Part shown: positions 25,804 to 34,679 of the stretch, piece by piece
How positions within the stretch are numbered: position 1 is the first letter of the stretch
How the letters are laid out: every line of letters begins with the position of its first letter
Assembly: GCA_039819225.1 (NCBI GenBank)
Contig: JBCBSN010000001.1
Location: 1 to 64,000, forward strand
Source of the DNA: Ulvibacterium sp039819225
GTDB taxonomy: Bacteria > Bacteroidota > Bacteroidia > Flavobacteriales > Flavobacteriaceae
Reading direction: 5' to 3'
Length of the DNA stretch: 64,000 nucleotides
Program-made: the position numbers and the translations under genes
Notes under the pieces: model-generated
What the model was told of the DNA's origin: nothing
Databases searched by the model: none
The model's input: the letters and a program-made list of their open reading frames with translations, nothing else

Positions 25804-27765
25804 ATGGATTTTGAAATGCCGTATTGCAAAGTAAGACCCGGAAGCACATCTGTAGCATTGCTTCTTGGGGCCATGTTTTTGGCAATTATGGCATGCAGAC
25901 CAGAGATTCCAAAGGAAACGCCAATGGATGACTCCGCCAGGTTGGGGCAAGTGCCCCAATGGAGCAAGGAGACCATTTGGTATCAAATCTATGTGGAACG
26001 TTTTCGCAACGGGGACCCGACCAACGATCCAAGACCGGAGGACATCGTGGAGGGATATCCCGGTTTTGTGCCCAAAAGTTGGGCCATTACCCCTTGGGGG
26101 CACGATTGGTATAAGGAGGATCCCTATTTTGAGGAAGCCCGGGGCAAGCTGGACTTGGCCGGGGACAAGATGGGGCACTTCAATCAAATGTCCCGCTTAC
26201 GAAGATATGGTGGCGATTTACAGGGAGTGCTGGACAAGGTGGATTATCTGGACTCCCTGGGCATCAATGCCGTTTATTTTAATCCCTTGAACGATGCCCC
26301 TACGGATCATAAATTCGATGCCCGCAACTGGCGGCACATAGACCGTAACTTTGGGCCGGACCCGGAAGGGGATATTCGCCTTATGGCAAAGGAAACACCG
26401 GATGATCCAACCACTTGGGTTATGACCGGCGCGGACTCCCTGTTCCTAAAAGTGGTGGATAAGTTGCATAAAAAGGGCATCAGGGTAATCATGGACTACT
26501 CATGGAACCATACCGGCGTAAGTTTCTGGGCCTGGAAGGATCTGGTAAGGAACCAGCAGGAATCCAAATACAAGGATTGGTATTGGGTAGAACAGTTTGA
26601 TGACCCAAATACTACTGAGAACGAGTTTGAATACCACGGATGGTTCGGGGTAAAGGACCTGGTACAGATCAAGGAAACGGAATATGTGGAACATAAAGGG
26701 GGATCCTACATTTTTGACGGGAATCTGGCCAGCGGAACGGTAAAGCAACACATGTTCAATGTAGCCAAGAAATGGCTGGATCCCAATGGGGACGGGAACC
26801 CTTCGGATGGGATAGATGGGTTTCGGTTGGACGTATGTGCGGAACTGCCCTTGGGCTTTTGGAGGGAGTTTAGAAAGGCGGTCCGCGGAGTAAACCCTGA
26901 GGCCTATCTGGTAGGGGAGACCTGGTTTGAGGTATATCCCAACAGCATGATGGATCCCGAGCCCATGCTCCGGGGCGATGTTTTTGATGCGGTCATGAAC
27001 TACCGTTGGTTCAAGGCGGCAAGGGAACTGGTCACCGGGCAGATTGGATCCCGGGCCTTCGCGGATTCCATAGCGCGTATTACGGATAATTTGGCATTGG
27101 ATCACAATTTTGCCATGATGAACGTGGCGGCCAGCCATGATACGCCCAGGCTCACGACCTCGTTGTACAATAGGGATGCCAGGTACAAATATCAGGTGTC
27201 CCCCACGGAGGAAGTAGACTATAAGATAGACAGCCCCGATGCTGAGGCCTTGCAAAGCACAAAATTGTTTTTGGCCCACCAGTTTACCTATGTGGGCGCA
27301 CCCCAGATTTGGGCCGGGGACGAAATGGGCATGTGGGGTGCCGATATGGGGGATACGCGCAAACCCCTCATTTGGCCGGACTATGATTTTGAACCGGAGT
27401 CGGTTCATCCCGTTGGGCGAAAAAGAGAACCGGACCCAGTGGTCTTTAACCAAGAGCTGTTCCAATATTATCGCAAACTTATCGCTTTGCGAAAAGCGCA
27501 TCCCGTTTTAAATACCGGAAGAATACAGTTCTTGGAGCTGGATGGGATGCCGGATGTAGTGGCTTACAAAAGGTTTTTGGACGATGAGGCCATACTGGTT
27601 ATCCTGAACCTCGCCACGGAACCTAGGAGCGTTCCCATGGAATCCCAATTTAGGGGAAAGGATTATTTGGGCAACGCCAAGATGGTTAAAAAGGAGGACA
27701 GGAAGATAGCCCAACTACCTGCGAGATCTGCGGCCCTGTTCTCAAATCAATATTTAGATAAATGA
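25804..27765 (+). CDS. GH13 alpha-amylase-family lipoprotein
   Basis: A 653-residue lipoprotein (LAIMAC, Cys about 31) with a full GH13 catalytic domain. Region I reads DYSWNH. The predicted nucleophile is Asp343 in GFRLDV, the acid/base Glu372 in VGETW, and the transition-state Asp446 in ASHDTPR. The family cleaves or transfers alpha-glucosidic bonds. The length and the WYQIYVERFRNGD start fit neopullulanase or cyclomaltodextrinase-like members, but the subfamily cannot be fixed here. The gene overlaps the deacetylase start by 4 bases. The 172 bases before it hold no other gene. Confidence 0.92.
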   Translation: MDFEMPYCKVRPGSTSVALLLGAMFLAIMACRPEIPKETPMDDSARLGQVPQWSKETIWYQIYVERFRNGDPTNDPRPEDIVEGYPGFVPKSWAITPWGHDWYKEDPYFEEARGKLDLAGDKMGHFNQMSRLRRYGGDLQGVLDKVDYLDSLGINAVYFNPLNDAPTDHKFDARNWRHIDRNFGPDPEGDIRLMAKETPDDPTTWVMTGADSLFLKVVDKLHKKGIRVIMDYSWNHTGVSFWAWKDLVRNQQESKYKDWYWVEQFDDPNTTENEFEYHGWFGVKDLVQIKETEYVEHKGGSYIFDGNLASGTVKQHMFNVAKKWLDPNGDGNPSDGIDGFRLDVCAELPLGFWREFRKAVRGVNPEAYLVGETWFEVYPNSMMDPEPMLRGDVFDAVMNYRWFKAARELVTGQIGSRAFADSIARITDNLALDHNFAMMNVAASHDTPRLTTSLYNRDARYKYQVSPTEEVDYKIDSPDAEALQSTKLFLAHQFTYVGAPQIWAGDEMGMWGADMGDTRKPLIWPDYDFEPESVHPVGRKREPDPVVFNQELFQYYRKLIALRKAHPVLNTGRIQFLELDGMPDVVAYKRFLDDEAILVILNLATEPRSVPMESQFRGKDYLGNAKMVKKEDRKIAQLPARSAALFSNQYLDK

Positions 27766-28718
27766 TGTTAAGGAAAATTGCCCCTTTACTTGCCCTGGGC
27801 CTATGGTATGCTGGGGCACAAAGTCAGCAAGAGGCTTGGTCGCCAAAGGATCGCAATTGGTATATCGAGATGCTGTTCCCGGAAGGGAAGACCAAGGCCT
27901 TGGTACTCAGTTTTGACGATGGCCCTGTTGAGGATAGGAAAATGGTGGAATTATTGAACAAGTACGACCTTAAGGGGACTTTTCATCTAAATTCGGGAAG
28001 ATTGGGAAAGGAGAGCGTAATCGCCCCGGAAGAGGTAATGACCCTGTACAAAGGGCATGAGGTCTCCGTGCACAGTTACAATCACCTGGGAATGAACAAC
28101 GTGCCCAATATTGATATGTTCTATGAAGTAGGGGAGGACCGTAGAACCCTGGAACAGTTATCCGGACAGTTGGTGCGGGGAATGGCCTATCCGTTCGGCA
28201 CCCATGATCCAAGAACTTTCACCACCTTACGGGATTTAGGTATAGAATATGCCCGCACTGTTGAAGATACTTTTGGTTTTGGCATCCCCGATGATTTTAT
28301 GTTGTGGCACCCAACCGTCCATTTGTTTGCAAAGGCGGGATATATGGGAAATCCTCCAGAAAAAGATGAAGAGGAATTCAAAAGATTTGATGCCCTCACT
28401 AAGGATTTTTTACAAAGGCAAGAGGTATCCCTGTATTATGTTTGGGGGCATAGTTGGGAGTACAAGGATAAGTGGAGCAGGGTAGAGGCCTTTTTTAAAG
28501 AAGTGGCCCGTAAAAAGGATATCTTTTATACCACCCATATTACCTTGGTAGATTATATAAAGGCCTATCGGCAGCTTAAAATCTCGGTGGATAAGACTCG
28601 CTTCCTGAACAAAAGTGCCACGGAAGTCTTTCTTAGGGCAACCAATTATTCGGATGTAGATCATCCTATTGTGAAGAAGATACGGATTCCGGCGGGGGAA
28701 AGTGTAGCCTTGGATTGA
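27762..28718 (+). CDS. NodB-type polysaccharide deacetylase (CE4)
   Basis: A 318-residue exported protein with a signal peptide (to about residue 20) and a NodB domain. The metal/catalytic motif SFDDGP has Asp52-Asp53, and the HSYNH motif has His104 and His108. CE4 enzymes remove acetyl groups from carbohydrates such as chitooligosaccharides, xylan or peptidoglycan. Start overlaps the GH13 stop (ATGA), so the pair is translationally coupled; it may strip acetyl groups from the glycan before cleavage. Which sugar is acetylated is not shown. Confidence 0.85.
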   Translation: MMLRKIAPLLALGLWYAGAQSQQEAWSPKDRNWYIEMLFPEGKTKALVLSFDDGPVEDRKMVELLNKYDLKGTFHLNSGRLGKESVIAPEEVMTLYKGHEVSVHSYNHLGMNNVPNIDMFYEVGEDRRTLEQLSGQLVRGMAYPFGTHDPRTFTTLRDLGIEYARTVEDTFGFGIPDDFMLWHPTVHLFAKAGYMGNPPEKDEEEFKRFDALTKDFLQRQEVSLYYVWGHSWEYKDKWSRVEAFFKEVARKKDIFYTTHITLVDYIKAYRQLKISVDKTRFLNKSATEVFLRATNYSDVDHPIVKKIRIPAGESVALD

Positions 28719-28811
28719 TGGATATGTCCAGGTTTACGGAGAGAGGATAAACAATAATCATAGTATTCCGATGGATTATATAGGGTATAATAAAAATTTA
28801 CAAAGCATTAA

Positions 28812-30902
28812 ATGATAACCACGATAAGGACATGTATATCCGCTTTGGCCCTAATATTGGTCTTTTTGGCCTGCAAGAACCAGCGGGAAAGTTCACAGGG
28901 AAAGGACTTTACGTCCAAGGTGGATGCCAATACGGCGGCCAGACAATCTTTCCAATACGCTTTTTTTGATAGGGAAAAGAGCCCCATACCCCATCGTTTT
29001 CAGATATTACCTGCGGGTGAAGTGGTTCCCAGGGGCTGGTTGCTAAATCTTATGGAGCAGGACCTAGAATCCGGTTTTGTTGGGGAACTGGACAATTTGG
29101 CCCCGGACATTATGAAAGGGGACGATCTTTTTAATACCACCCGAAGAAAAGATCCCAAGGCTATTCCGGATGTGGGCGACCAGGTACTCACCGGTGCGGA
29201 CTGGGAGATTTCCATGCAGTGGTGGTCCGGGGAGAGCTTGGGCGTATGGTGGGACGGTTATGTGCGTACGGCCTATCTCACGGATAACGAAGCGGCCAAA
29301 AAAAAGAGCCGGGAAATCGTGGCATATTTAATGACTACCATGGACAGTGACGGCTACTTTGGCATCTATGGCCCCAACCTGCGCTATCAACATAGCGGAT
29401 CCAATGGGGAATTATGGACAAAGACCACAGTGCTTCGGATGCTGATCGGGTATTATGAACATACCAAAGACCAGAAGGTTCTGGATTTTGTGGAGAAAGT
29501 CATGGCCGAGACCATGGATAATTATAATAAGGGCGCAAAGAGTCCTTTTAACGTAAAGGTGGATTATGGTGGCGTAACGCATGGCCTCATGATGACGGAC
29601 GTCTGTGAAATGTTATATCGAATAACGGGCCATAAGAAGTACGATGACTATGCCGTATTTCTGTATGAGGATTTTTCCGAGTACCCCATAAACCGGGCGT
29701 TCAATGATGCTTGTTATGGCTATCTTATGGAAAAGGACTCCCTTTTTGAGAGCCACTCTGCCCATACCTATGAGCATTTACGCTCGGTACTACAGACCTA
29801 TTATGCCACAGGCTACCCAGAAATGAAGGAGGCCTATGAAAGTGCCATGAACAAACTATCCTATTGTATACTGCCCAGTGGCGCTGGCTTTGGCAATGAA
29901 TGGTTGGACAAACAAAAAGCTAAACCAAGTACCACGGGCGCCGAGGTTTGTGGTATGAACGAGTTGAAGGATTTTTTCTTGTCCGCCCTTCAAAAAACAG
30001 GGGATGCCTCTTTCGGCGATGCCGCCGAGAAAATCACTTTTAACGCCCTCCTGGGCGCAAGGAACAAGAACGGTTCGGGCATAACGTATTGTAAAACGGA
30101 CAACTGCCATATCCTGGACCGAAAGGCGCCCCAATACAATTTTGAAGAGGATGACCCGCGTTACAAGTACTCGCCCACCCATGCGGATGCCGCCGTTTGT
30201 TGCAACCCTAGCTATGCCAGGTATTTTCCGTACTACGTGGGTAGTATGTGGATGAAAACCCAGGACGGTCTAGCCGCGGTGCTGTATGGGCCGTCGGAAG
30301 TGAAGACCTCCATTGGGGAAACGGAGGTCGCCATCCAACAAATTACCGATTATCCCTTAAAGGATGAGATCCAATTTAAAATATCCGTTTCCGGGGCAAG
30401 GGAGTTCCCGCTCTATTTTAGGAAGCCGCAATGGACCAAGTCCATTAGCTTTCAGGGAGGGGATGCCGTTTTTGAGGATGGGTACTATAAAATTTCCAGG
30501 ATATGGGAGGACGGGGATGTTGTAAAGCTTACGTTCAATAACGATATCCAAATAAAGGAGTACCACAATGGCGAAGTGTATGCCCAAAAGGGAGCTTTGG
30601 TCTATGGATATGATATTCCTCATAAAACGGAATCCGTAAAGGAGTATCCGGTAAATGGATTTCAGGATTATTATGTCTTCCCTACTACGGAAAGCCATAA
30701 AAACCTGGGCATACCCGTATCCGAACATCGGGAGGCCAATTTTCAGTTCGTTCAAGGCAATGCCGGGTGGGTTTCCTGGTATGATAACAATATACATCTG
30801 GCAGGTGAGATCCAGGACGCCAAGACGGGCCAGAGGAAAAAGGTAAAATTGGTTCCCATGGGCAAGACCGTCCTTCGGAGAATCACTTTTCCCGTCAATT
30901 AA
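28812..30902 (+). CDS. GH127-family (DUF1680) lipoprotein, copy 1
   Basis: A 696-residue lipoprotein (LVFLAC, Cys 21) with the DUF1680 fold, an alpha/alpha barrel followed by beta domains. The zinc/thiol site known in HypBA1 is matched: Glu378 and Cys380 in GAEVCG, Cys463 and Cys464 in AAVCCN. In characterised GH127 members one of these cysteines is the nucleophile and the enzyme removes beta-L-arabinofuranose. Other activities exist in related families. It is more distant from the two copies downstream, which have GHETCN and a CCTGN motif. Confidence 0.88.
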   Translation: MITTIRTCISALALILVFLACKNQRESSQGKDFTSKVDANTAARQSFQYAFFDREKSPIPHRFQILPAGEVVPRGWLLNLMEQDLESGFVGELDNLAPDIMKGDDLFNTTRRKDPKAIPDVGDQVLTGADWEISMQWWSGESLGVWWDGYVRTAYLTDNEAAKKKSREIVAYLMTTMDSDGYFGIYGPNLRYQHSGSNGELWTKTTVLRMLIGYYEHTKDQKVLDFVEKVMAETMDNYNKGAKSPFNVKVDYGGVTHGLMMTDVCEMLYRITGHKKYDDYAVFLYEDFSEYPINRAFNDACYGYLMEKDSLFESHSAHTYEHLRSVLQTYYATGYPEMKEAYESAMNKLSYCILPSGAGFGNEWLDKQKAKPSTTGAEVCGMNELKDFFLSALQKTGDASFGDAAEKITFNALLGARNKNGSGITYCKTDNCHILDRKAPQYNFEEDDPRYKYSPTHADAAVCCNPSYARYFPYYVGSMWMKTQDGLAAVLYGPSEVKTSIGETEVAIQQITDYPLKDEIQFKISVSGAREFPLYFRKPQWTKSISFQGGDAVFEDGYYKISRIWEDGDVVKLTFNNDIQIKEYHNGEVYAQKGALVYGYDIPHKTESVKEYPVNGFQDYYVFPTTESHKNLGIPVSEHREANFQFVQGNAGWVSWYDNNIHLAGEIQDAKTGQRKKVKLVPMGKTVLRRITFPVN

Positions 30903-30911
30903 AAAGTAGAA

Positions 30912-32180
30912 ATGGAGCGGTATTTTTTTACAATAGCTTTTCTTTTGGTAGCAACCGGTACTTGGGCACAAGCATATACCTGGCCAAAAGCGGCACCGGC
31001 AACGGTGGGTATGTCCGAGGCACGCCTATCACGGCTTGACCGAATGTTGGAAAATGCGGTGAAGGAAAACCAAATCCCAGGTGCGGTGGCCCTGATCGCC
31101 AGAAAGGGAAAACTGGTTTATCTCAAATCCCTTGGGCACTCCAATGATTCAGGGGAACCCTTGAAGACCTCGGACATCTTCAGGATGGCTTCACAGACCA
31201 AGGCCGTTACGGCTACCGCTGTAATGATGTTATGGGAAGAAGGACATTTTTCCCTCGACGATCCCATTTCGAAATGGATTCCGGAATTTCAGAATCCAGG
31301 GATACTGGACTCGCTTTATGTGGATGGATCCTACACTACCAGCCCCGCCAATAAGGAGATTACCATTAGGCATTTAATTACACATACTTCGGGAATGGGA
31401 TACGGGGTTATCGATGCTGATGAACGTTTCGGAAGAATGTATCAGGGTGCCGGGGCAACCGAGCTTTTTACCACTGAGGATATCACTATAAAAGAGAGTG
31501 TTGAAAAAATGGCCTCCTTGCCGTTGCACCACCACCCCGGCGATAAGTTTACCTATAGCGTGGGTCTCGATGTCTTGGGCTACTTTATTGAAATCATTTC
31601 TGGGATGCCCCTTGATGATTTTTTTAGGACCAGAATCTTTGAGCCGTTGGGGATGGAGGATACGCATTTTTATCTGCCCGAGAATAAAACTTCCAGATTA
31701 GTTCAGGTGCAGACCAAGGAAAACGGGCAGTGGAAACCTTTGGATGGCGGGTTTTATGACGTGGATTATCCCAAAAAGGGAGCTCAAACTTTCTTTTCAG
31801 GGGGTGCGGGCCTGTCGGGAACGGCCGAGGACTATGCGAAATTTCTACAGATGTACCTCAATATGGGCGAGTTTAATGGAAAAAGGATTTTAAGCCGGAA
31901 AACCGTGGAATTGATTATGGCCAACCAGTTCGAGCATTTATGGCCCAACGATGGTAAATTCTATGGACTGGCCTTCAGTATTGTCAATGAAGAGGGAAAG
32001 TCGATTGGGGGTCTGGGTAGCGAGGGCACTTTTGATTGGGGCGGATATTTCAACACCAAATACTTCGCCGATCCCAGCGAAGGCCTTATCGGAATTTTGA
32101 TGAAACAGACATACGATATTGGCCCGGATCCCACGACCGAAAAATTTATGAGACTGGTTTTTCAAGCCATTGACGATTAA
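30912..32180 (+). CDS. Serine hydrolase of beta-lactamase/esterase family
   Basis: A 422-residue secreted protein (signal to about residue 20, GTWAQ) with the penicillin-binding/beta-lactamase fold. The SxxK motif is SQTK (about residues 97-100), the second motif is YSV, and a GGLGSEG segment near the end replaces the KTG box. Such proteins in glycan loci are often carbohydrate esterases or amidases rather than beta-lactamases. It starts 9 bases after GH127 copy 1, within the operon. Confidence 0.85.
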   Translation: MERYFFTIAFLLVATGTWAQAYTWPKAAPATVGMSEARLSRLDRMLENAVKENQIPGAVALIARKGKLVYLKSLGHSNDSGEPLKTSDIFRMASQTKAVTATAVMMLWEEGHFSLDDPISKWIPEFQNPGILDSLYVDGSYTTSPANKEITIRHLITHTSGMGYGVIDADERFGRMYQGAGATELFTTEDITIKESVEKMASLPLHHHPGDKFTYSVGLDVLGYFIEIISGMPLDDFFRTRIFEPLGMEDTHFYLPENKTSRLVQVQTKENGQWKPLDGGFYDVDYPKKGAQTFFSGGAGLSGTAEDYAKFLQMYLNMGEFNGKRILSRKTVELIMANQFEHLWPNDGKFYGLAFSIVNEEGKSIGGLGSEGTFDWGGYFNTKYFADPSEGLIGILMKQTYDIGPDPTTEKFMRLVFQAIDD

Positions 32181-32193
32181 AACGACATTAATT

Positions 32194-34161
32194 ATGAAAG
32201 GAAGTCCAATAGTTTACACGCTTCTGCTGGCCTCAATGGGGGCCTTGGGGTTGCAATGCACCTCGGTAAAACAGGAGAACGGCATAAAAAATTATGGCAA
32301 GTTAGAAAAAGCCAAGATTACGGAGATTGACCCGGAGGGTTGGATAGCGGAATTCCTCACCAGGCAGAAAAGTGGCCTTAGCGGTAATATAGCCAACTCA
32401 GGATATCCCTACAACACCTGTCATTGGGCCTGCCCTAAGATGGAGGGGTCCACTAAAGCCTGGTGGCCCTATGAGCAAACCTCCTATTATTTGGACGGAA
32501 TCAATCGATTGGGGCTTTTGCTCGGGGATAGTGAGCTTCTTGGGATTGTGGAAAAAAATACAGAATACGTAGAAGCAAATGTAGATTCCACCGGGCGATT
32601 TGGAACAAATCTACAGGATAGGTGGTGGCGTTGGCCCTACGCAAGCTTCAACAGAATTTACATGACCAACTATGAAACCTCGGGAGATACGGAAATAATC
32701 TCCCTTTTGGCCGACCATTACAAAACTTTTGGGCATGAGGACTTCTGTGATGATTTAGAGCTTGCAAACGTTGAACAGCTCTGTTGGCTTTATGAAAAGA
32801 CAGGGGACGAAACGTTTATAAAAATGGGCGAAGATGCCTATGCGCGTTTCAAGTCCGATGTTACATACAGAAACAGATTGGACAGTGATATTCAGTTTGC
32901 GGCGGATCGGGTACCGGACCACCATGGGGTAGTGTATTTGGAACTGGTGAAAATTCCGGCACTGCTATATAAGTATACCGGGAATGAAAATTACTTGGAA
33001 GAGTCCCTAAACGGGATCAAAAAAATGGAGCTACATCATATGCTGGTTTCGGGACTACCAAGCACTACCGAGCATTTTGACGGGATTTCCGAGGTGGCTG
33101 GCCATGAAACCTGCAATACGGCCGTTTTTCCCCATACCTATGGATACCTGATGCGAATATCCGGGGAATCTTGGTTAGGAGATCGAATAGAAAGAGCGGT
33201 TTTCAATGCCGGTATGGGTGCTGTGACCAAGGATTTTAAGGCACATCAATATTTTTCGGCACCCAATCAGGTTTTGGCAACAACAGATTCCAATCCCTTT
33301 GGACATCATCCCACAAGAATGGCGTATGCTCCGGGGCATGATGTAGAATGTTGTACGGGCAATGTAAACCGGTTTATGCCCTATTATGTGGAACAAATGT
33401 GGGCAAAATCCAAGGACAATGGGCTGGTGGCCGCGCTCTATGGACCTTCCGTAATTTCAACCAAAGTGGGAAAGGACAATAGGGAAGTGACCATTAAGGA
33501 GATTACCGGGTATCCATTTTCAGAGCGTATAACATTTGAAATTTCAATGGACCACGATGAGGCAAATTTTCCGTTTTCCATGAGGATTCCCCAGTGGGCA
33601 CAGGTCGCTAAAGTAACGATCAATGGGGCAGAAATTGAAGGCGAAGTACCTGCCGGGACTTTTTTTAGACTGGAAAGGAGTTTCAAGTCCGGTGACATCA
33701 TTGAATTGGAGCTTCCCATGGAAATCAGAACCAGCACATGGCCAAATAACGGACTTGCGGTAGAAAGAGGTCCCCTGGTCTTTAGTCTTACCCTGTCCGC
33801 TAAAAAAGATACCATCGCCAACTATGAAAGATCCACAGAGAGCTTTCCGGCTTATACTATGGTACCTACCACGGAATGGCGCTATGGGCTTAGGAATGGC
33901 AATTTGGATTTTGAATTGGTTCAAAATGAAAATAAAGGATACCCTTGGGATAGGTCCAATTCGCCCCTAAAGATCAAGGTCAAGGGATTTAAGGCCAAAG
34001 GTTGGGACCTTCATACCTATTTTGACGAGCGTGTTGACAAGGAGATCACCACAACGCCAAGCTTTCCGGATAAAATCGATTTAGAGGATACGCCCAATGA
34101 ATTGGAATTGGTCCCCTATGGTGCAACCACTTTAAGGCTAACTGTTTTTCCAACAATGTAA
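32194..34161 (+). CDS. GH127-family (DUF1680) lipoprotein, copy 2
   Basis: A 655-residue lipoprotein from ATG 32194 (Cys about 20 in GLQC); a TTG 24 bases earlier overlaps the upstream gene. The N-terminal PEGWIAEFLTRQKSGLSGN and the central WWPYEQTSYYLDG motifs are shared with copy 3. The predicted zinc/catalytic residues are Glu305, Cys307 (GHETCN) and Cys386, Cys387 (VECCTGN). A role in removing arabinofuranose-like or related side chains is inferred from the family. Complete reading frame with no sign of decay. Confidence 0.88.
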   Translation: MKGSPIVYTLLLASMGALGLQCTSVKQENGIKNYGKLEKAKITEIDPEGWIAEFLTRQKSGLSGNIANSGYPYNTCHWACPKMEGSTKAWWPYEQTSYYLDGINRLGLLLGDSELLGIVEKNTEYVEANVDSTGRFGTNLQDRWWRWPYASFNRIYMTNYETSGDTEIISLLADHYKTFGHEDFCDDLELANVEQLCWLYEKTGDETFIKMGEDAYARFKSDVTYRNRLDSDIQFAADRVPDHHGVVYLELVKIPALLYKYTGNENYLEESLNGIKKMELHHMLVSGLPSTTEHFDGISEVAGHETCNTAVFPHTYGYLMRISGESWLGDRIERAVFNAGMGAVTKDFKAHQYFSAPNQVLATTDSNPFGHHPTRMAYAPGHDVECCTGNVNRFMPYYVEQMWAKSKDNGLVAALYGPSVISTKVGKDNREVTIKEITGYPFSERITFEISMDHDEANFPFSMRIPQWAQVAKVTINGAEIEGEVPAGTFFRLERSFKSGDIIELELPMEIRTSTWPNNGLAVERGPLVFSLTLSAKKDTIANYERSTESFPAYTMVPTTEWRYGLRNGNLDFELVQNENKGYPWDRSNSPLKIKVKGFKAKGWDLHTYFDERVDKEITTTPSFPDKIDLEDTPNELELVPYGATTLRLTVFPTM

Positions 34162-34223
34162 TCTCATCTAAATGGTTTGCTGTCAAAAGGAAATTTTAAT
34201 ATGAATAATATCCACACATTAAA

Positions 34224-34657
34224 AGAAGGCTTTGAATAACCCAAATGGCAAAGGAGTTCGAGGCCAGAGACCGAGCGAAGCGACCGATGAATACCCGGAA
34301 AACAAAAAGATCATGAAAAAATTTTCAAGCGCAGTTAACTCAGGGTGTACGACAAATTTCCGGTTTTGGGCATAAACTCTCTTTTTTTGGACTTCTTTTC
34401 CATGAAAAGACCCCACCCAGCCTCCCCGCCTTTGGCGGGAGGAGTTTACCTCCTTCGGAGGGATTAAGGGAGGTCAAATATCAGGCTACGGAAATTTGTC
34501 GTACACCGGTTAACTTGCTGTTAATGAGCATTTAAAATCTCTAATAACGAAGACCGAGCAGAGCGACCGATGAACACTTAAGCAATAAAATTGAGTGAAT
34601 AAATCCAAAGCCATTTGGAGAAAATGTAGGAAAAATCGAAGTTATTCAAAGCCTTCT
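34224..34657. repeat. Nested inverted-repeat elements between GH127 copies 2 and 3
   Basis: The 518-base gap holds two palindromes, one within the other. The outer pair is AGAAGGCTTTGAATAAC at 34224-34240 with a perfect inverted copy at 34641-34657. The inner pair is GGTGTACGACAAATTTCCG at 34344-34362 with a perfect inverted copy at 34489-34507, extended by GTTAAC on both sides (34334-34514). Inside are two strong hairpins (CCTCCCCGCCTTTGGCGGGAGG, and CCTCCTTCGGAGG). A GACCGAGC-AGCGACCGATGAA direct repeat flanks the inner element (34269-34294 and 34552-34577). It looks like one mobile or dispersed element inserted into another. Confidence 0.75.
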
Positions 34658-34679
34658 AAAATCAAGAATTCAATTAGTT

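Noticed and set aside
30912..32180. Antibiotic-resistance beta-lactamase
   Set aside because: The fold is shared, but the KTG box is replaced and the gene lies inside a glycan operon, so an esterase-like role is more likely.
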